DNA from: Bifidobacterium pullorum subsp. gallinarum
GTDB taxonomy: Bacteria; Actinomycetota; Actinomycetes; Actinomycetales; Bifidobacteriaceae
Length of the DNA: 64,000 nucleotides
Direction of reading: 5' to 3'
Assembly: GCF_000741215.1 (NCBI RefSeq)
Contig: NZ_JGYX01000002.1
Span: 310,001-374,000, forward strand
A model generated the notes under the pieces. The model saw nothing but the letters and a program-made list of their open reading frames with translations. It made no database searches and was not told the DNA's origin. Position 1 is the first letter of the stretch. Each line of letters opens with the position of its first letter. A program made the position numbers and the translations under genes. Shown one piece after another: positions 1 to 9,249 of this stretch.

Positions 1-89
1 TCCGTCGAGCGCACGGAGCGCGCCGAGCGTGCGGGCGCCGCCGCCGGCTTGCGGTCCACCGCACCGGAGACGACCCGTCGCCCCGCCAT
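1..89 (-). CDS. ftsQ: Cell division protein FtsQ, N-terminal fragment (cut by window edge)
   Basis: Only the first 29 codons are visible. They begin at an ATG that overlaps the murC stop codon by one base (TGATG), which implies translational coupling. The visible peptide is rich in Arg, Ala and Pro, as expected for the cytoplasmic tail that precedes the single membrane helix of FtsQ/DivIB. The assignment rests mainly on position: in actinobacterial dcw clusters ftsQ directly follows murC. FtsQ would join FtsL and FtsB to recruit and activate the FtsW-FtsI septal synthase. No POTRA or membrane segment is visible here, so another small basic protein cannot be formally excluded. Confidence 0.6.
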   Translation of the reverse strand, partial: MAGRRVVSGAVDRKPAAAPARSARSVRST

Positions 90-1654
90 CAGGATTCCAT
101 CCCGCCGACGCGCGCCGACAGCTCGCGCAGCAGCACGTCGTCCATCCGGTTGATGTCGCCGGCGCCGACGGTGATCACCACATCCCCCGTCCGGACGGTG
201 TCGAGGATGCGCACGGCGGCCTGCCGCATATCCTCGACGGCGCGGATCCACTCCCCCGCATCCGCGCAACGGTCCGCGTCCGCGGCCTGGACGATGGTCG
301 AGGCCGAGACGTCGGGGAAGTCCTCCTGCTTCTCGCGGGCGGGGAAGATACCGGCCACGATCACGTCGTCGGCCTTCGACAGCGCCTGTGCGAACTGCTC
401 GGCGAAGATCCGGGTGCGCGAGTACAGGTGCGGCTGGAACAGCACATGGATGCGGGATTGCGGATACCGGCGCCGGGCCGCGTCGAGCAGCGCGGCGATC
501 TCGGTGGGATGGTGGGCGTAGTCGTCCACGACGGTGACCCCGTTCACGCACCCGCACACCTGGAAGCGTCGCGCCGCACCCAGGAACGAGGCGGCGGCCC
601 GTGCGGCCTGCTCGTACGGCATGCCCAGCATCCCCGCGGCGATGATGGCGGCGGCGGCGTTGCGCGCGTTATGGATGCCCGGGATGGACAGTTCCACGGG
701 CACCTCCAGCTCCGCGCCGTCGGCCAACGCCGGAGGGATGCGCAGCGTGAAGCATTCGCGGCCGGTGCGCTCGCGTTCCCGCTCCGATTCGATGCGGACC
801 GCAACCGCGCCGTTGAGGTCGCCCAGCGTATCGGGATCCTGGGTGGTGTAGACCACGACCCGTCCGGCGACGTCCGCGTCCACGGCCCGCAGGACCTCCA
901 GGCAGCCTTCGTCGTCGGCGCACATGACGACCGCGTCCCTCGCGTGGCCGATGTGGTCGACGAAGGCCCGGTGGTATCGGTCCGCCGTGCCGTAATGGTC
1001 CAGATGGTCGGGTTCCGCATTGGTGACGATGGCGATGGAGGGACGGTACTTGGCGAAGCTGCCGTCGGATTCGTCGGCCTCCGCCACCAGCACCGCGCCG
1101 TGTCCGGCATGGCCGCCGTCACGGTTCGTGCCGTCCGGCGACTGGATGGAGCCGCCGATGGCGTAGCTGGGGTCGGCGAGCTCCCCGGTTCCCGCGTTGA
1201 CCAGGATGTGGGCGAGCAGCGAGCTGGTGGTGGTCTTACCGTGCGCGCCAGCCACGGTGACGGCCCGTTTGGCGGCCATCAGCAGGGCGAGGATGTCGCT
1301 GCGGTGCACGATGCGGGCACCGGCCGCATGCGCCGCCACGATCTCCGGATTGTCCGGCTTGATGGCGCTCGAATAGACCACGGTTGCCGCGCCGGCCACG
1401 TTCTGCGCGCGCTGCCCGAACTGGACCGCGACGCCCAGCGACTGCAGCCGATCGGTTTTGGGGCTTGGCTCGCGGTCGGATCCGTCGACGACGACGCCCT
1501 GCTCGTGCAGCATCTCGGCCAGCACGCTCATGCCGGCGCCGCCGATGCCGATGAAATGGGTCCGGCCCAGATCGCCGATCCGTTCGTCGGGTCCGAAGGC
1601 CGGACGGGTCGGATCGAGCTCGATGGTTGTCTCGACGGCTGATTGTTCTGACAC
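89..1654 (-). CDS. murC: UDP-N-acetylmuramate--L-alanine ligase MurC
   Basis: Cytoplasmic Mur ligase that adds L-Ala to UDP-MurNAc using ATP, the first step of stem-peptide assembly. A Rossmann-type entry motif GIGGAGMSVLAEML lies near residue 35 and the ATP loop AGAHGKTTTSS near residue 135, followed by the Mur ligase central and C-terminal domains. I chose the GTG start at 1654, giving 521 residues, because a GGAAGGAC ribosome-binding site precedes it. The open frame continues 60 codons upstream, but that part reads into the murG-murC gap and murG itself. It lies between murG and ftsQ in the dcw cluster, 46 bases after murG. Confidence 0.95.
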   Translation of the reverse strand: MSEQSAVETTIELDPTRPAFGPDERIGDLGRTHFIGIGGAGMSVLAEMLHEQGVVVDGSDREPSPKTDRLQSLGVAVQFGQRAQNVAGAATVVYSSAIKPDNPEIVAAHAAGARIVHRSDILALLMAAKRAVTVAGAHGKTTTSSLLAHILVNAGTGELADPSYAIGGSIQSPDGTNRDGGHAGHGAVLVAEADESDGSFAKYRPSIAIVTNAEPDHLDHYGTADRYHRAFVDHIGHARDAVVMCADDEGCLEVLRAVDADVAGRVVVYTTQDPDTLGDLNGAVAVRIESERERERTGRECFTLRIPPALADGAELEVPVELSIPGIHNARNAAAAIIAAGMLGMPYEQAARAAASFLGAARRFQVCGCVNGVTVVDDYAHHPTEIAALLDAARRRYPQSRIHVLFQPHLYSRTRIFAEQFAQALSKADDVIVAGIFPAREKQEDFPDVSASTIVQAADADRCADAGEWIRAVEDMRQAAVRILDTVRTGDVVITVGAGDINRMDDVLLRELSARVGGMES

Positions 1655-1700
1655 TGGGAGTCCTTCCTGCACTGTTTCTGGTTCTGCGTTTTCCCCTGCG

Positions 1701-2885
1701 CTACGCGGCCTGACGCTCCGCCGCCGCCAGCACGCGGCAGGCCATGGCCTCGGCGGCGTCGCGGATGCCGTAGCGCCATGCGGCTTCGGCGAATCCGGAC
1801 AGACGGCCGCTGTCGGCCAGCAAGCCCGGCACATGGTCGATCACCCATTCCTTGGTGAATTCGCGGTCGGCCACCATCATGCCGCCTCCCGACTGCACGA
1901 CGGGTTGCGCGTTGAAGCGTTGCTCGCCGTTACCGATCGGCAGCGGCACGTAGATCGCCGGCAGGCCCAACGCCGTCAGCTCGCTCACCGTGCCCGCGCC
2001 GGAACGGCAGATCACCAGGTCGGCGCAGGCGAACGCCAGGTCGATGCGTTCCAGATACTCGGCCACATGGTAGTCCCCGTCCCCGGCGTGCGAGGCGTCC
2101 AACCCGGTGACGGCCGCATCCCCCGCGCTGACCGAGACCAGTTCATGCACCTCGTCCGCCTTGCCGTTACCGGTCAGATGCACGATCTGCGCGTGCTGCA
2201 GCAACGATGAGGCCGAGGCCGCCACGGCGCGGTTGATGTTGGCGGCGCCCAGCGAGCCGCCGGTCACCACCACCACCGGACGATTCGCGTCCAGGCCCAG
2301 CTGTTCCGCCGCCTGACGGCGGGCGCCCTCACGGTCGGATTCCAGCCGCTCGCACAGCTGCGCGATGGCCGGCCGCAACGGGAGCCCCACCCGTTCGATC
2401 ACGGCATCCCGACGCGCCTTCAGCCCCGTTCCCTCGTATGCGGTGCCGATGTAGTCGGCCCAACGGGCGCCCAGCTTGTTGGCCATGCCGGCGCGCGCGT
2501 TCTGCTCGTGGATCAGAATCGGGATCCGCATGACATGCGCCGACGCGTACACCGGGGCGGAGGCGTATCCGCCGAAACCCACCACCACCTGGGCCTGATG
2601 ACGTTCCAGGATCTGTCTGGTCCTGGCCGTCTCCCGCTTCCAGGCCATCGGGAACCGCAGCGCGGCCATATTGGGGCGGCGAGGGAACGGCACCTTCTCG
2701 ATGGTTTCCAGTTCGAATCCCGCCTGCGGGACCAGGTCGCGCTCCAGACCGACCGCCGTGCCGATCACCGCGATATCCGCCGAGGGATCCTTGGCCCTGA
2801 TGGCGTTGGCCACCGCCAGCAGCGGGTTGACATGTCCGGCCGTACCGCCGCCGGCCAATACGATGCGGTGCATTCGATTGCTCAT
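1701..2885 (-). CDS. murG: UDP-N-acetylglucosamine--N-acetylmuramyl-(pentapeptide) pyrophosphoryl-undecaprenol transferase MurG
   Basis: Glycosyltransferase of family GT28 that converts lipid I to lipid II on the inner face of the membrane. The N-terminal acceptor-site motif [15 protein letters not shown] appears at about residues 8-22, and the C-terminal half has the donor-site region with [12 protein letters not shown] and a [14 protein letters not shown] stretch typical of MurG. The start at 2885 (MSNRMHRIV) gives 394 residues; the open frame extends 113 codons further but with non-protein-like composition overlapping ftsW. It sits between ftsW (80-base gap) and murC. Confidence 0.95.
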   Translation of the reverse strand: MSNRMHRIVLAGGGTAGHVNPLLAVANAIRAKDPSADIAVIGTAVGLERDLVPQAGFELETIEKVPFPRRPNMAALRFPMAWKRETARTRQILERHQAQVVVGFGGYASAPVYASAHVMRIPILIHEQNARAGMANKLGARWADYIGTAYEGTGLKARRDAVIERVGLPLRPAIAQLCERLESDREGARRQAAEQLGLDANRPVVVVTGGSLGAANINRAVAASASSLLQHAQIVHLTGNGKADEVHELVSVSAGDAAVTGLDASHAGDGDYHVAEYLERIDLAFACADLVICRSGAGTVSELTALGLPAIYVPLPIGNGEQRFNAQPVVQSGGGMMVADREFTKEWVIDHVPGLLADSGRLSGFAEAAWRYGIRDAAEAMACRVLAAAERQAA

Positions 2886-2965
2886 AGCATACGAGCTTAG
2901 TCCACGGGCAGGCCCCGGCAGGGCATTCGGCAGCGGTTCCTGCCCGCAATGTCCATGTCCGCGCG

Positions 2966-4210
2966 TCACGCCTTGACCCGCTCGGCCTTGACCTGCGGGT
3001 GCTCCCGCATCATGCTCACCGCGGCTCCCGCCGCCGCCAGACACATGATCAGCGAGGAGCCGCCCGCCGAGACGAACGGCATCGGCACGCCCATGACCGG
3101 CAGCAGGCCGACGACCACGGCGATGTTGACCAGCCCCTGCCCCACCAGCCAGGCGGCGATGCAGATCAGCACCATCGAGGCGTACCGGTCCCGCATCTGC
3201 AGCGCCATGGCGATCAGGCACCATCCGATGACCACGAACAGCAGGATCACCAGCGCCCCGCCGATGAATCCGGTCTCCTCGCAGATGATCGCGAAGATGA
3301 AATCATTATGGGCGGCGGGCAGGTAGTTCCATTTCTCGCGGGAGTTGCCGATGCCCACGCCGAGCAGCCCCCCCGAGGCGATGGCGTACCGGGCGTGGAT
3401 GGACTGGTAGCACACGTCCTGCGCGTCCGAACCGGTGCATGCCGTGTAGGCGGCCAGGACGCGGTTCAATCGGTTCGGGCTCGAGATCACGAACGCCGCG
3501 GCGGCCGCACCGACCACGGCCATGCCGGCGAGCAGCCATTTCATCGGGAATCCGCCGATCAGGAACGCCACGATGCCGATGGCCACGATGATCATGCCGG
3601 TGCCCATATCCTTGCCCAGCATGACCAGTCCCAGGCATACGAAATACACGATCCCGGGAGCCAGATACGCCTTGACGCCCTCGCGCTCATACCGTTTGCG
3701 TGCGGCGATCATGGCGGAGGGAAGCCAGATGCACAGCGCGCATTTCATGACCTCGGCGGGCTGCAGCGTGAACACGCCGGGGATGCCGATCCAGCCGGTG
3801 TTGCCGTATTGGGTGATGCCCAGCGGCGTCAGCGTCAGCGCCTGCAGCACCATCGAAAAGCCTATGCCCGCAATGCCCAGTCGGCGGTAGATCGGGCAGC
3901 GCACGTGCATGGCGATGAAGGCCATCACCAATCCGATCACGCAGTACATGCCCTGGCTGAGCGCCTGCCGCCACGGGGACGCGCCTTGGGAGACCATATC
4001 CACGGACGAGCTGGAGAACACCATGATCACGCCGAAGCAGGTGAGCGCGAGCACCGCCACCCGGAAGCCGTGGTAGCACCACAGCGGGTTGAGCAGGCTG
4101 CGCCAGCCCGTATACCGCTGGAACCCCTCCGCCGCCTCTCGTTTCCTCGGTTTTCCCGTACCCTTCGAGCGGTCCGAGGATGCGGAACGAATCTGTCTAG
4201 GCTTCGGCAT
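2966..4210 (-). CDS. ftsW: Septal peptidoglycan polymerase FtsW (SEDS family)
   Basis: Integral membrane glycosyltransferase that polymerises lipid II at the septum together with FtsI. The 414-residue product has a basic cytoplasmic start followed by about ten hydrophobic segments. SEDS signatures are visible: GKDMGTGMI near residue 200, [14 protein letters not shown] around 300, and near the end [20 protein letters not shown]. The 5' end overlaps the murD 3' end by 14 bases, so the two are translationally coupled. FtsW rather than RodA is preferred because of its dcw location between murD and murG and the FtsI gene in the same operon. Confidence 0.95.
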   Translation of the reverse strand: MPKPRQIRSASSDRSKGTGKPRKREAAEGFQRYTGWRSLLNPLWCYHGFRVAVLALTCFGVIMVFSSSSVDMVSQGASPWRQALSQGMYCVIGLVMAFIAMHVRCPIYRRLGIAGIGFSMVLQALTLTPLGITQYGNTGWIGIPGVFTLQPAEVMKCALCIWLPSAMIAARKRYEREGVKAYLAPGIVYFVCLGLVMLGKDMGTGMIIVAIGIVAFLIGGFPMKWLLAGMAVVGAAAAAFVISSPNRLNRVLAAYTACTGSDAQDVCYQSIHARYAIASGGLLGVGIGNSREKWNYLPAAHNDFIFAIICEETGFIGGALVILLFVVIGWCLIAMALQMRDRYASMVLICIAAWLVGQGLVNIAVVVGLLPVMGVPMPFVSAGGSSLIMCLAAAGAAVSMMREHPQVKAERVKA

Positions 4211-5636
4211 GGGTTCTCACCCATTCCCGAGCCTGCTCGGCGAACCGGTCGCCTCGGTCGGCGTAGGAGACGAACTGGTCCATGGATGCGCAGGCCGGGG
4301 CCATCAGCACCACATCACCCGGGGCGGCGTAGGCGCCGGCCGCCTCGACGGCACGCCGCATCACGGTCTCGTTGTCCGACGGGTCGATGAGGGTCAGCGG
4401 GATATCCGGGGCGCTGGCGGCAAAGGCCTCGGTCATCGGGAGCTGGTCCGCGCCGATGATGACGGCCGCCTTGATACGCGCCGCCTGATCGGCCACCAAC
4501 TGTTCGAACCTTCCGCCCTTGGCCAGGCCTCCCGCGATCCACACCACGCTCTTGAAACCGAAACTGCCTAGGGACGCCGCGGCCGCGTGGGCGTTGGTCG
4601 CCTTGGAATCGTCCACGAAACGGATATCGCCTTCGGCGGTGTGCCGGACGGCCACGGTCTGGATGCGGTGGCCTCCGGGGGTGAAGTCGCGCAACGACTG
4701 CACGGCATGATCCGGATTGGCGCCCAAGCCCAGCACCAGCGCCAGAGCCGCCAGCGCGTCGGCCAGCAGATGCGGGTATACCGTACCGTCCGGCTCGCAT
4801 AGATGAGGGAAGTCGCGGACCTGGGCGATGCGCAGCGCCTGTCCGGCGGGAGTACCCGCCACGCCGCTCATGTCCACAATCCAACCGTCGCTGATGCCGA
4901 TCTGCCCCTCATCGGGCGCGTGCAGGGTGAACCCCACCATTCGGCATCCGTCGGCCGGCTGCGCCCGCCGGGCCAGTTCGGTGACGCGCGCGTCGTCGGC
5001 GTTGTAGACCAGGGCTCGCTTGACGCGGTGATAGACCTTCGCCTTATCGGCGGCGTACCGGTCCATGCCGCCGTGCCAATCCAGATGGTCCGCGGCCAGG
5101 TTGGTGATCACCGCGCAGTCCAGTTCCAGCGAATCGGTGAAATGCAGCTGGAACGAGCTTAATTCCACGCACAGCGCATCGTAGGAGGCGTCGACGGCGG
5201 CATGCGACACGGCCTTGCCGATGTTGCCCACGGCCGGCGCGTGCCACCCGCAGGCGTTGAGCATCTGCGAGGTCATCTCCGTGGTCGAGGTCTTGCCGTT
5301 GGTGCCGGTGATGCCGATCCATGCCGCGGGCGCGCCGGTCCGGTCGCTGTCCACGCGCAGCCGCCAGGCCAACTCCACCTCGCTGATCACCGGGATGGAC
5401 CGGCGTTGCGCCTCCAGGATGAACGGGGTGCGCGGATTGAACACCGGCGAGGTCACCACCAGGTCGACCCCGGTCCAGTCCACGTCGTCGAACGCATGGA
5501 CATCCGCCTCGGGCCGATGTTCGTCCACCGTAATCACCCGCGCCACGCGCGGTGCCAGCACCTCGGCCACGCTCCGCCCGGACACGCCCAGACCAGCCAC
5601 GACCACCGTCATGCCCGACCAATCGTTCCTCTGCAT
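4197..5636 (-). CDS. murD: UDP-N-acetylmuramoylalanine--D-glutamate ligase MurD
   Basis: Mur ligase that adds D-Glu to UDP-MurNAc-L-Ala. The N-terminal uracil-binding Rossmann motif [17 protein letters not shown] is followed by the ATP loop [14 protein letters not shown] near residue 120 and the typical [20 protein letters not shown] segment. Several ATGs are in frame. I prefer 5636 (MQRNDWSG, 479 residues), because a GGAGG lies 9 bases upstream; from the ATG at 5642 the spacing is only 3, and the ATG at 5684 lies inside mraY. Its 3' end overlaps ftsW. Confidence 0.94.
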   Translation of the reverse strand: MQRNDWSGMTVVVAGLGVSGRSVAEVLAPRVARVITVDEHRPEADVHAFDDVDWTGVDLVVTSPVFNPRTPFILEAQRRSIPVISEVELAWRLRVDSDRTGAPAAWIGITGTNGKTSTTEMTSQMLNACGWHAPAVGNIGKAVSHAAVDASYDALCVELSSFQLHFTDSLELDCAVITNLAADHLDWHGGMDRYAADKAKVYHRVKRALVYNADDARVTELARRAQPADGCRMVGFTLHAPDEGQIGISDGWIVDMSGVAGTPAGQALRIAQVRDFPHLCEPDGTVYPHLLADALAALALVLGLGANPDHAVQSLRDFTPGGHRIQTVAVRHTAEGDIRFVDDSKATNAHAAAASLGSFGFKSVVWIAGGLAKGGRFEQLVADQAARIKAAVIIGADQLPMTEAFAASAPDIPLTLIDPSDNETVMRRAVEAAGAYAAPGDVVLMAPACASMDQFVSYADRGDRFAEQAREWVRTHAEA

Positions 5637-5680
5637 ATTCATTGTCCTCCCATGCCCGCGGCCCATTGCACGCACGGGCC

Positions 5681-6781
5681 TCACACCAGACCGGACCGTG
5701 CCACCCAGTCGCCGTAGAACACTACGAGGCCGACCAGCACGAAGATGAGTTCAACCATCCAGAACCGCACCACCACCTTGCCTTCGGTCCAGCCGAGCAG
5801 CTCGAAATGGTGGTGGATCGGCGCCATCTTGAACACGCGTTTGTGCGTCAGCTTGAAATAGCCGACCTGGATGACGTCGGACAGGGCTTCGATGACGTAC
5901 AGACCGCCGACGATGATGGCCAGGAACTCGGTGTGCGTGGCGATGGACATCGCCGCGAACAGCCCGCCCAGAGCCAGCGAGCCGGTGTCCCCCATGAAGA
6001 TGGTGGCGGGGTTCGAGTTGTACCAGAGGAAACCGAAGCAGGCCACTGCGGCGCACAGCGCGATGATGGTCAGGTCCAGCGGGTCGGAGACCGCGTAGGC
6101 GAACCCCTCATGGCCAGCTCCCTTGAGATGGTAGCTCTCCCAGAACGCGATCACGCCGTATCCGGCGAATGCGATCATCGACGAGCCGGTGGCCAGCCCG
6201 TCCAGCCCGTCGGTCAGGTTGACCGCATTCGTCCAGGCGGTCATCAGAAAGTTGACCCAGATGACGAACAAGACGGTCGCCACGATCCTGCCCGCGAATT
6301 CGAAGCTGAAGAACGGCTCCTCGATGAAGCTCATGCCCGCCTGGGCGCTGGGGAGCCCGGACCGGGTGGGGATGATGAGCGCCAGCACCGCGTACAGGGT
6401 GGCGAAGATGAACTGCCCAATGAACTTGCCCGCCACGGACAGGCCTTCGTTCTGCTTCTTGCGCACCTTGGCGAAGTCGTCGATGAAGCCCAGCACGCCC
6501 ATGGAGAGCATGGCGAACAGCACGAGCATGGCCGACAGCGAGAACGCCTCGCCGGATACGATATGCCGGTAGATGGCCGAAGCCAGCCAGCCGCACACGA
6601 TCGCCAGGTTGATCACCACGCCGCCCAGCGTCGGGGTGCCGCGCTTGACCTGATGCGACTGGGGACCATCCTGCCGGATGTACTGGCCGTAATGCAGTTT
6701 GTGGACCAGCCTGATCAGCAGTGGCGTGCCGACGATCGTCACCACCAGTGAGACCAGAATTCCGATAATGAGTGCAATCAC
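5681..6781 (-). CDS. mraY: Phospho-N-acetylmuramoyl-pentapeptide transferase MraY
   Basis: Membrane transferase that moves phospho-MurNAc-pentapeptide from UDP to undecaprenyl phosphate, giving lipid I. The 366-residue protein has about ten hydrophobic segments and the family's catalytic landmarks: the DD pair in [13 protein letters not shown] near residue 115, [12 protein letters not shown] near 190, and the HHHFELLGW histidine motif near the C-terminus. The start is GTG with GGAG nine bases upstream. It lies between murF (49-base gap) and murD (44-base gap). Confidence 0.96.
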   Translation of the reverse strand: MIALIIGILVSLVVTIVGTPLLIRLVHKLHYGQYIRQDGPQSHQVKRGTPTLGGVVINLAIVCGWLASAIYRHIVSGEAFSLSAMLVLFAMLSMGVLGFIDDFAKVRKKQNEGLSVAGKFIGQFIFATLYAVLALIIPTRSGLPSAQAGMSFIEEPFFSFEFAGRIVATVLFVIWVNFLMTAWTNAVNLTDGLDGLATGSSMIAFAGYGVIAFWESYHLKGAGHEGFAYAVSDPLDLTIIALCAAVACFGFLWYNSNPATIFMGDTGSLALGGLFAAMSIATHTEFLAIIVGGLYVIEALSDVIQVGYFKLTHKRVFKMAPIHHHFELLGWTEGKVVVRFWMVELIFVLVGLVVFYGDWVARSGLV

Positions 6782-6830
6782 CTGCGGTACTCCATTCGCG
6801 TCATATTCCCTTTCCCGGTCCGTCCGGCCG

Positions 6831-8330
6831 CTATGCGGCCCATCGTTCGGCCAACGCGCTCAACCCGGAGACGTGAGACCCCTTGAGCAGCACCACGGCA
6901 TTCCCGTGCTCCCGCGCCAGACGAACGACCGCGGCATCGGCCTGATCGGCGTCATGCACCCAGTCTATCGACGGGTGCGCCGGGGTCGCGCCCGTTTGCG
7001 CGCGCTTTGCCCCCTGTGCGACCGCTTCGGCCAGCGCGTCGAGATGCGCGTCGGCGGTGCCGCCGACGGCCACGACGGCGTCCACGCCGCACCGGGCGGC
7101 GTATTCGCCCACGCCGCGATGCAGCTCTAGATCGTTCGCGCCCAGCTCCAGCATGGCGCCCAATACGGCCACACGGTACGGCGCGGTCTGTTCCCCGGCG
7201 CCCCACGCCATCAGGCCGTCCAGACCCGCGCGCATCGAATCGGGGTTCGCGTTGAACGAGTCGTCGATCAGGGTGAAGGAGGCGCCGCCGCGCTCGACGG
7301 TCGACACCGCCATGCGATGGGGGCTGATGCGCGTCAGGCCCTCCAGCACCTCGCCGATGCGTGCCGGCGGCATGCCCAGTCGGAATGCCACGCTGGCCGC
7401 CGCCAACGCGTTCATGACGTTGTGGCGTCCGCAGATGCCCAGGCGCACCGCCGTGGCGGCGCCATCGGGCGTGGACAACGTGAAGCGGGGACGGTCCAAG
7501 GCATCGGTGCCGATGTCACGCGCCGAGCAGCCGGAGGCCAGGGCCCGCTCGTCCTGCACGCCGAACCACAGCACCTCTCCCGGCGCCTGGGCGCTCATGG
7601 AGGCCACGCGCTCATCATCGGCATTGAGGATGGCCACGCCGCCGTCGGCCAGGCCGCGCACGATTTCGCTCTTGGCCTCCACGATGCGTTCCACCGAGCC
7701 GAACTCGCCCAGATGGGCCACGCCGACCTTCAGCACCACGGCGATGTCCGGAGGCGCGATGGTGGTCAGTCGGGCGATCTCCCCGACGTGATTGGCGCCC
7801 ATCTCCGCCACCAGGTACCTGGTGTCCGGGCCGACCTTCAACGCGGTCAACGGCAGGCCGATCTCATTGTTGAACGAGCCGACGGGGGCGACCGTCTCCC
7901 CCATCGATCCAAGCAGCGCGGCCAGCATGTCCTTGGTGGTGGTCTTGCCCACCGAGCCGGTGATGCCGACGATGGTGAACGGCGTGTCCAGTGCGCGGCG
8001 ACGCTCGATGTTGTGCTGCGCCAAGGTTCCCAGGGCGGCCACCGTATCCGGCACGACGATCTGCGCCATCGGAGCATCGACCTGATGCGCCACCAACGCC
8101 ACAGCGGCGCCGCTCTGCGCGGCGCGCCCCACGAAATCGTGGCCATCCACCCGTTCCCCGGCGATGGCGACGAAGACGCCCGCCTCACCGACCTCGCGGG
8201 AATCGGTGACGGCACTGGTCGCCACGGTCTGCGGTGTGGCGGCAACGCCCTCCGGGATGACCAGACCGCCACCGACCGTCTCGGCGATCTCGGACAGCGT
8301 CATCGGCATCATCGTGGATTCCACAGCCAT
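6831..8330 (-). CDS. murF: UDP-N-acetylmuramoyl-tripeptide--D-alanyl-D-alanine ligase MurF
   Basis: Cytoplasmic ligase adding D-Ala-D-Ala to complete the UDP-MurNAc-pentapeptide. The 499-residue product has an N-terminal MurE/F-type UDP-binding domain (TDSREVGEAGVFVAI near residue 45), the ATP loop GITGSVGKTTTKDMLAALL near 125, and ATSEMGANHVGEIA-type sequence (VAEMGANHVGEIARL) near 175 that is characteristic of MurF. AGAGGA precedes the ATG. It follows the MurE-like gene after only 15 bases. I saw neither a true murE nor ddl in this window, so the tripeptide must be made by a MurE encoded elsewhere. Confidence 0.95.
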   Translation of the reverse strand: MAVESTMMPMTLSEIAETVGGGLVIPEGVAATPQTVATSAVTDSREVGEAGVFVAIAGERVDGHDFVGRAAQSGAAVALVAHQVDAPMAQIVVPDTVAALGTLAQHNIERRRALDTPFTIVGITGSVGKTTTKDMLAALLGSMGETVAPVGSFNNEIGLPLTALKVGPDTRYLVAEMGANHVGEIARLTTIAPPDIAVVLKVGVAHLGEFGSVERIVEAKSEIVRGLADGGVAILNADDERVASMSAQAPGEVLWFGVQDERALASGCSARDIGTDALDRPRFTLSTPDGAATAVRLGICGRHNVMNALAAASVAFRLGMPPARIGEVLEGLTRISPHRMAVSTVERGGASFTLIDDSFNANPDSMRAGLDGLMAWGAGEQTAPYRVAVLGAMLELGANDLELHRGVGEYAARCGVDAVVAVGGTADAHLDALAEAVAQGAKRAQTGATPAHPSIDWVHDADQADAAVVRLAREHGNAVVLLKGSHVSGLSALAERWAA

Positions 8331-8345
8331 ATTCGTTCCTCTCCC

Positions 8346-9224
8346 TCAGGACAGTTCCCTGGACACGCGCAACGCGCTCCTGATATTCGCACGGCGCACA
8401 CCGGCCGCCATGGCCATGGCGATGGCCAATGACAGCACCTCCCACGATCCGCCGTGCTCGCCCTCGTCGGCCTGGCGCGCCAACGCATCGGACTCGGCGG
8501 TTCTGCCCACCGCCTTGCCGCGCTCGTCCATCACGCAACCGTACCGGTCGCACGCCGTCGCGCAGGCCTCGCGCAGACGGGAGTCGGGCACGTCATCGAC
8601 ACCGAACACGTCCAGATCCACCGCATGCAGCGCGCCGCGCCGCAACGTCCGCTCGTCCATGGACACGATCACGGCGTTCGCGCCATCCTCCGCGCACACC
8701 GACAGCACACGCTGCACATCCAGAACCCCCAACGGATAGTGCAACCCGATGTACTGCTCCAACGACTGCGTATCCGCCGCGCTGATCACGCCGACCGGAT
8801 TGCCGAGCACATGCAGGAATTCGGACAACTGCTCCACCTGCCGTTGCACCTGCCCGGCCTCCTCGCCGTAGCAGGCGAACATCGCCAACGTCTTGGCGCC
8901 CGTCAGTTCCTGAGCCATCGCGGCCAGACGCGCGTCATCGCACTCCCCCAGCACCAGCGGCATCGACAACCTGTCGACCGCCCCGCGCAACGCCTGCGGC
9001 ACCAAGGCCGCATACGCGCCGCGCATGGCGGCGTGCTCCAGCCGCTCCATATTCACCGACCCCGCAGGCACATACAACGAACCGGGGATCACCGAATCGA
9101 CCTCATCCGCCAGCGAGGTCACCGTCACGCCCTCCGAGGACGGCGGCACCAGCTCATATCCGTACCGGGAAGCCAAGGTCCCCAACGTCATCCGGCATGC
9201 ACCGGAACCGCTCACCACACTCAT
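8346..9224 (-). CDS. MurE-like protein without ATP-binding loop (probable pseudoenzyme)
   Basis: Predicted 292-residue cytoplasmic protein inside the dcw cluster between ftsI and murF, exactly where murE is usually found. The N-terminal 150 residues follow the MurE plan: a VTSLADEVDSVIPGSLYVPAG segment (written here in two parts: VTSLADEVDSV, then IPGSLYVPAG) resembles the UDP-MurNAc-binding start. The region that should hold GTNGKTT reads ACYGEEAG (residues 118-125), so the nucleotide-binding Lys and Thr are missing. Residues 185-215 (AVIVSMDERTLRRG and what follows) resemble MurE's EVSSHAL region, again without the active-site residues. The C-terminal ligase domain is absent or very short. 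The start at 9224 follows GGAGGAAAGG; an in-frame ATG lies further up in ftsI. Alternatives: an unrelated protein under dcw control. Function is unknown. Confidence 0.8.
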   Translation of the reverse strand: MSVVSGSGACRMTLGTLASRYGYELVPPSSEGVTVTSLADEVDSVIPGSLYVPAGSVNMERLEHAAMRGAYAALVPQALRGAVDRLSMPLVLGECDDARLAAMAQELTGAKTLAMFACYGEEAGQVQRQVEQLSEFLHVLGNPVGVISAADTQSLEQYIGLHYPLGVLDVQRVLSVCAEDGANAVIVSMDERTLRRGALHAVDLDVFGVDDVPDSRLREACATACDRYGCVMDERGKAVGRTAESDALARQADEGEHGGSWEVLSLAIAMAMAAGVRRANIRSALRVSRELS

Positions 9225-9249
9225 CGGTCCAGCCTTTCCTCCAGCGAAT

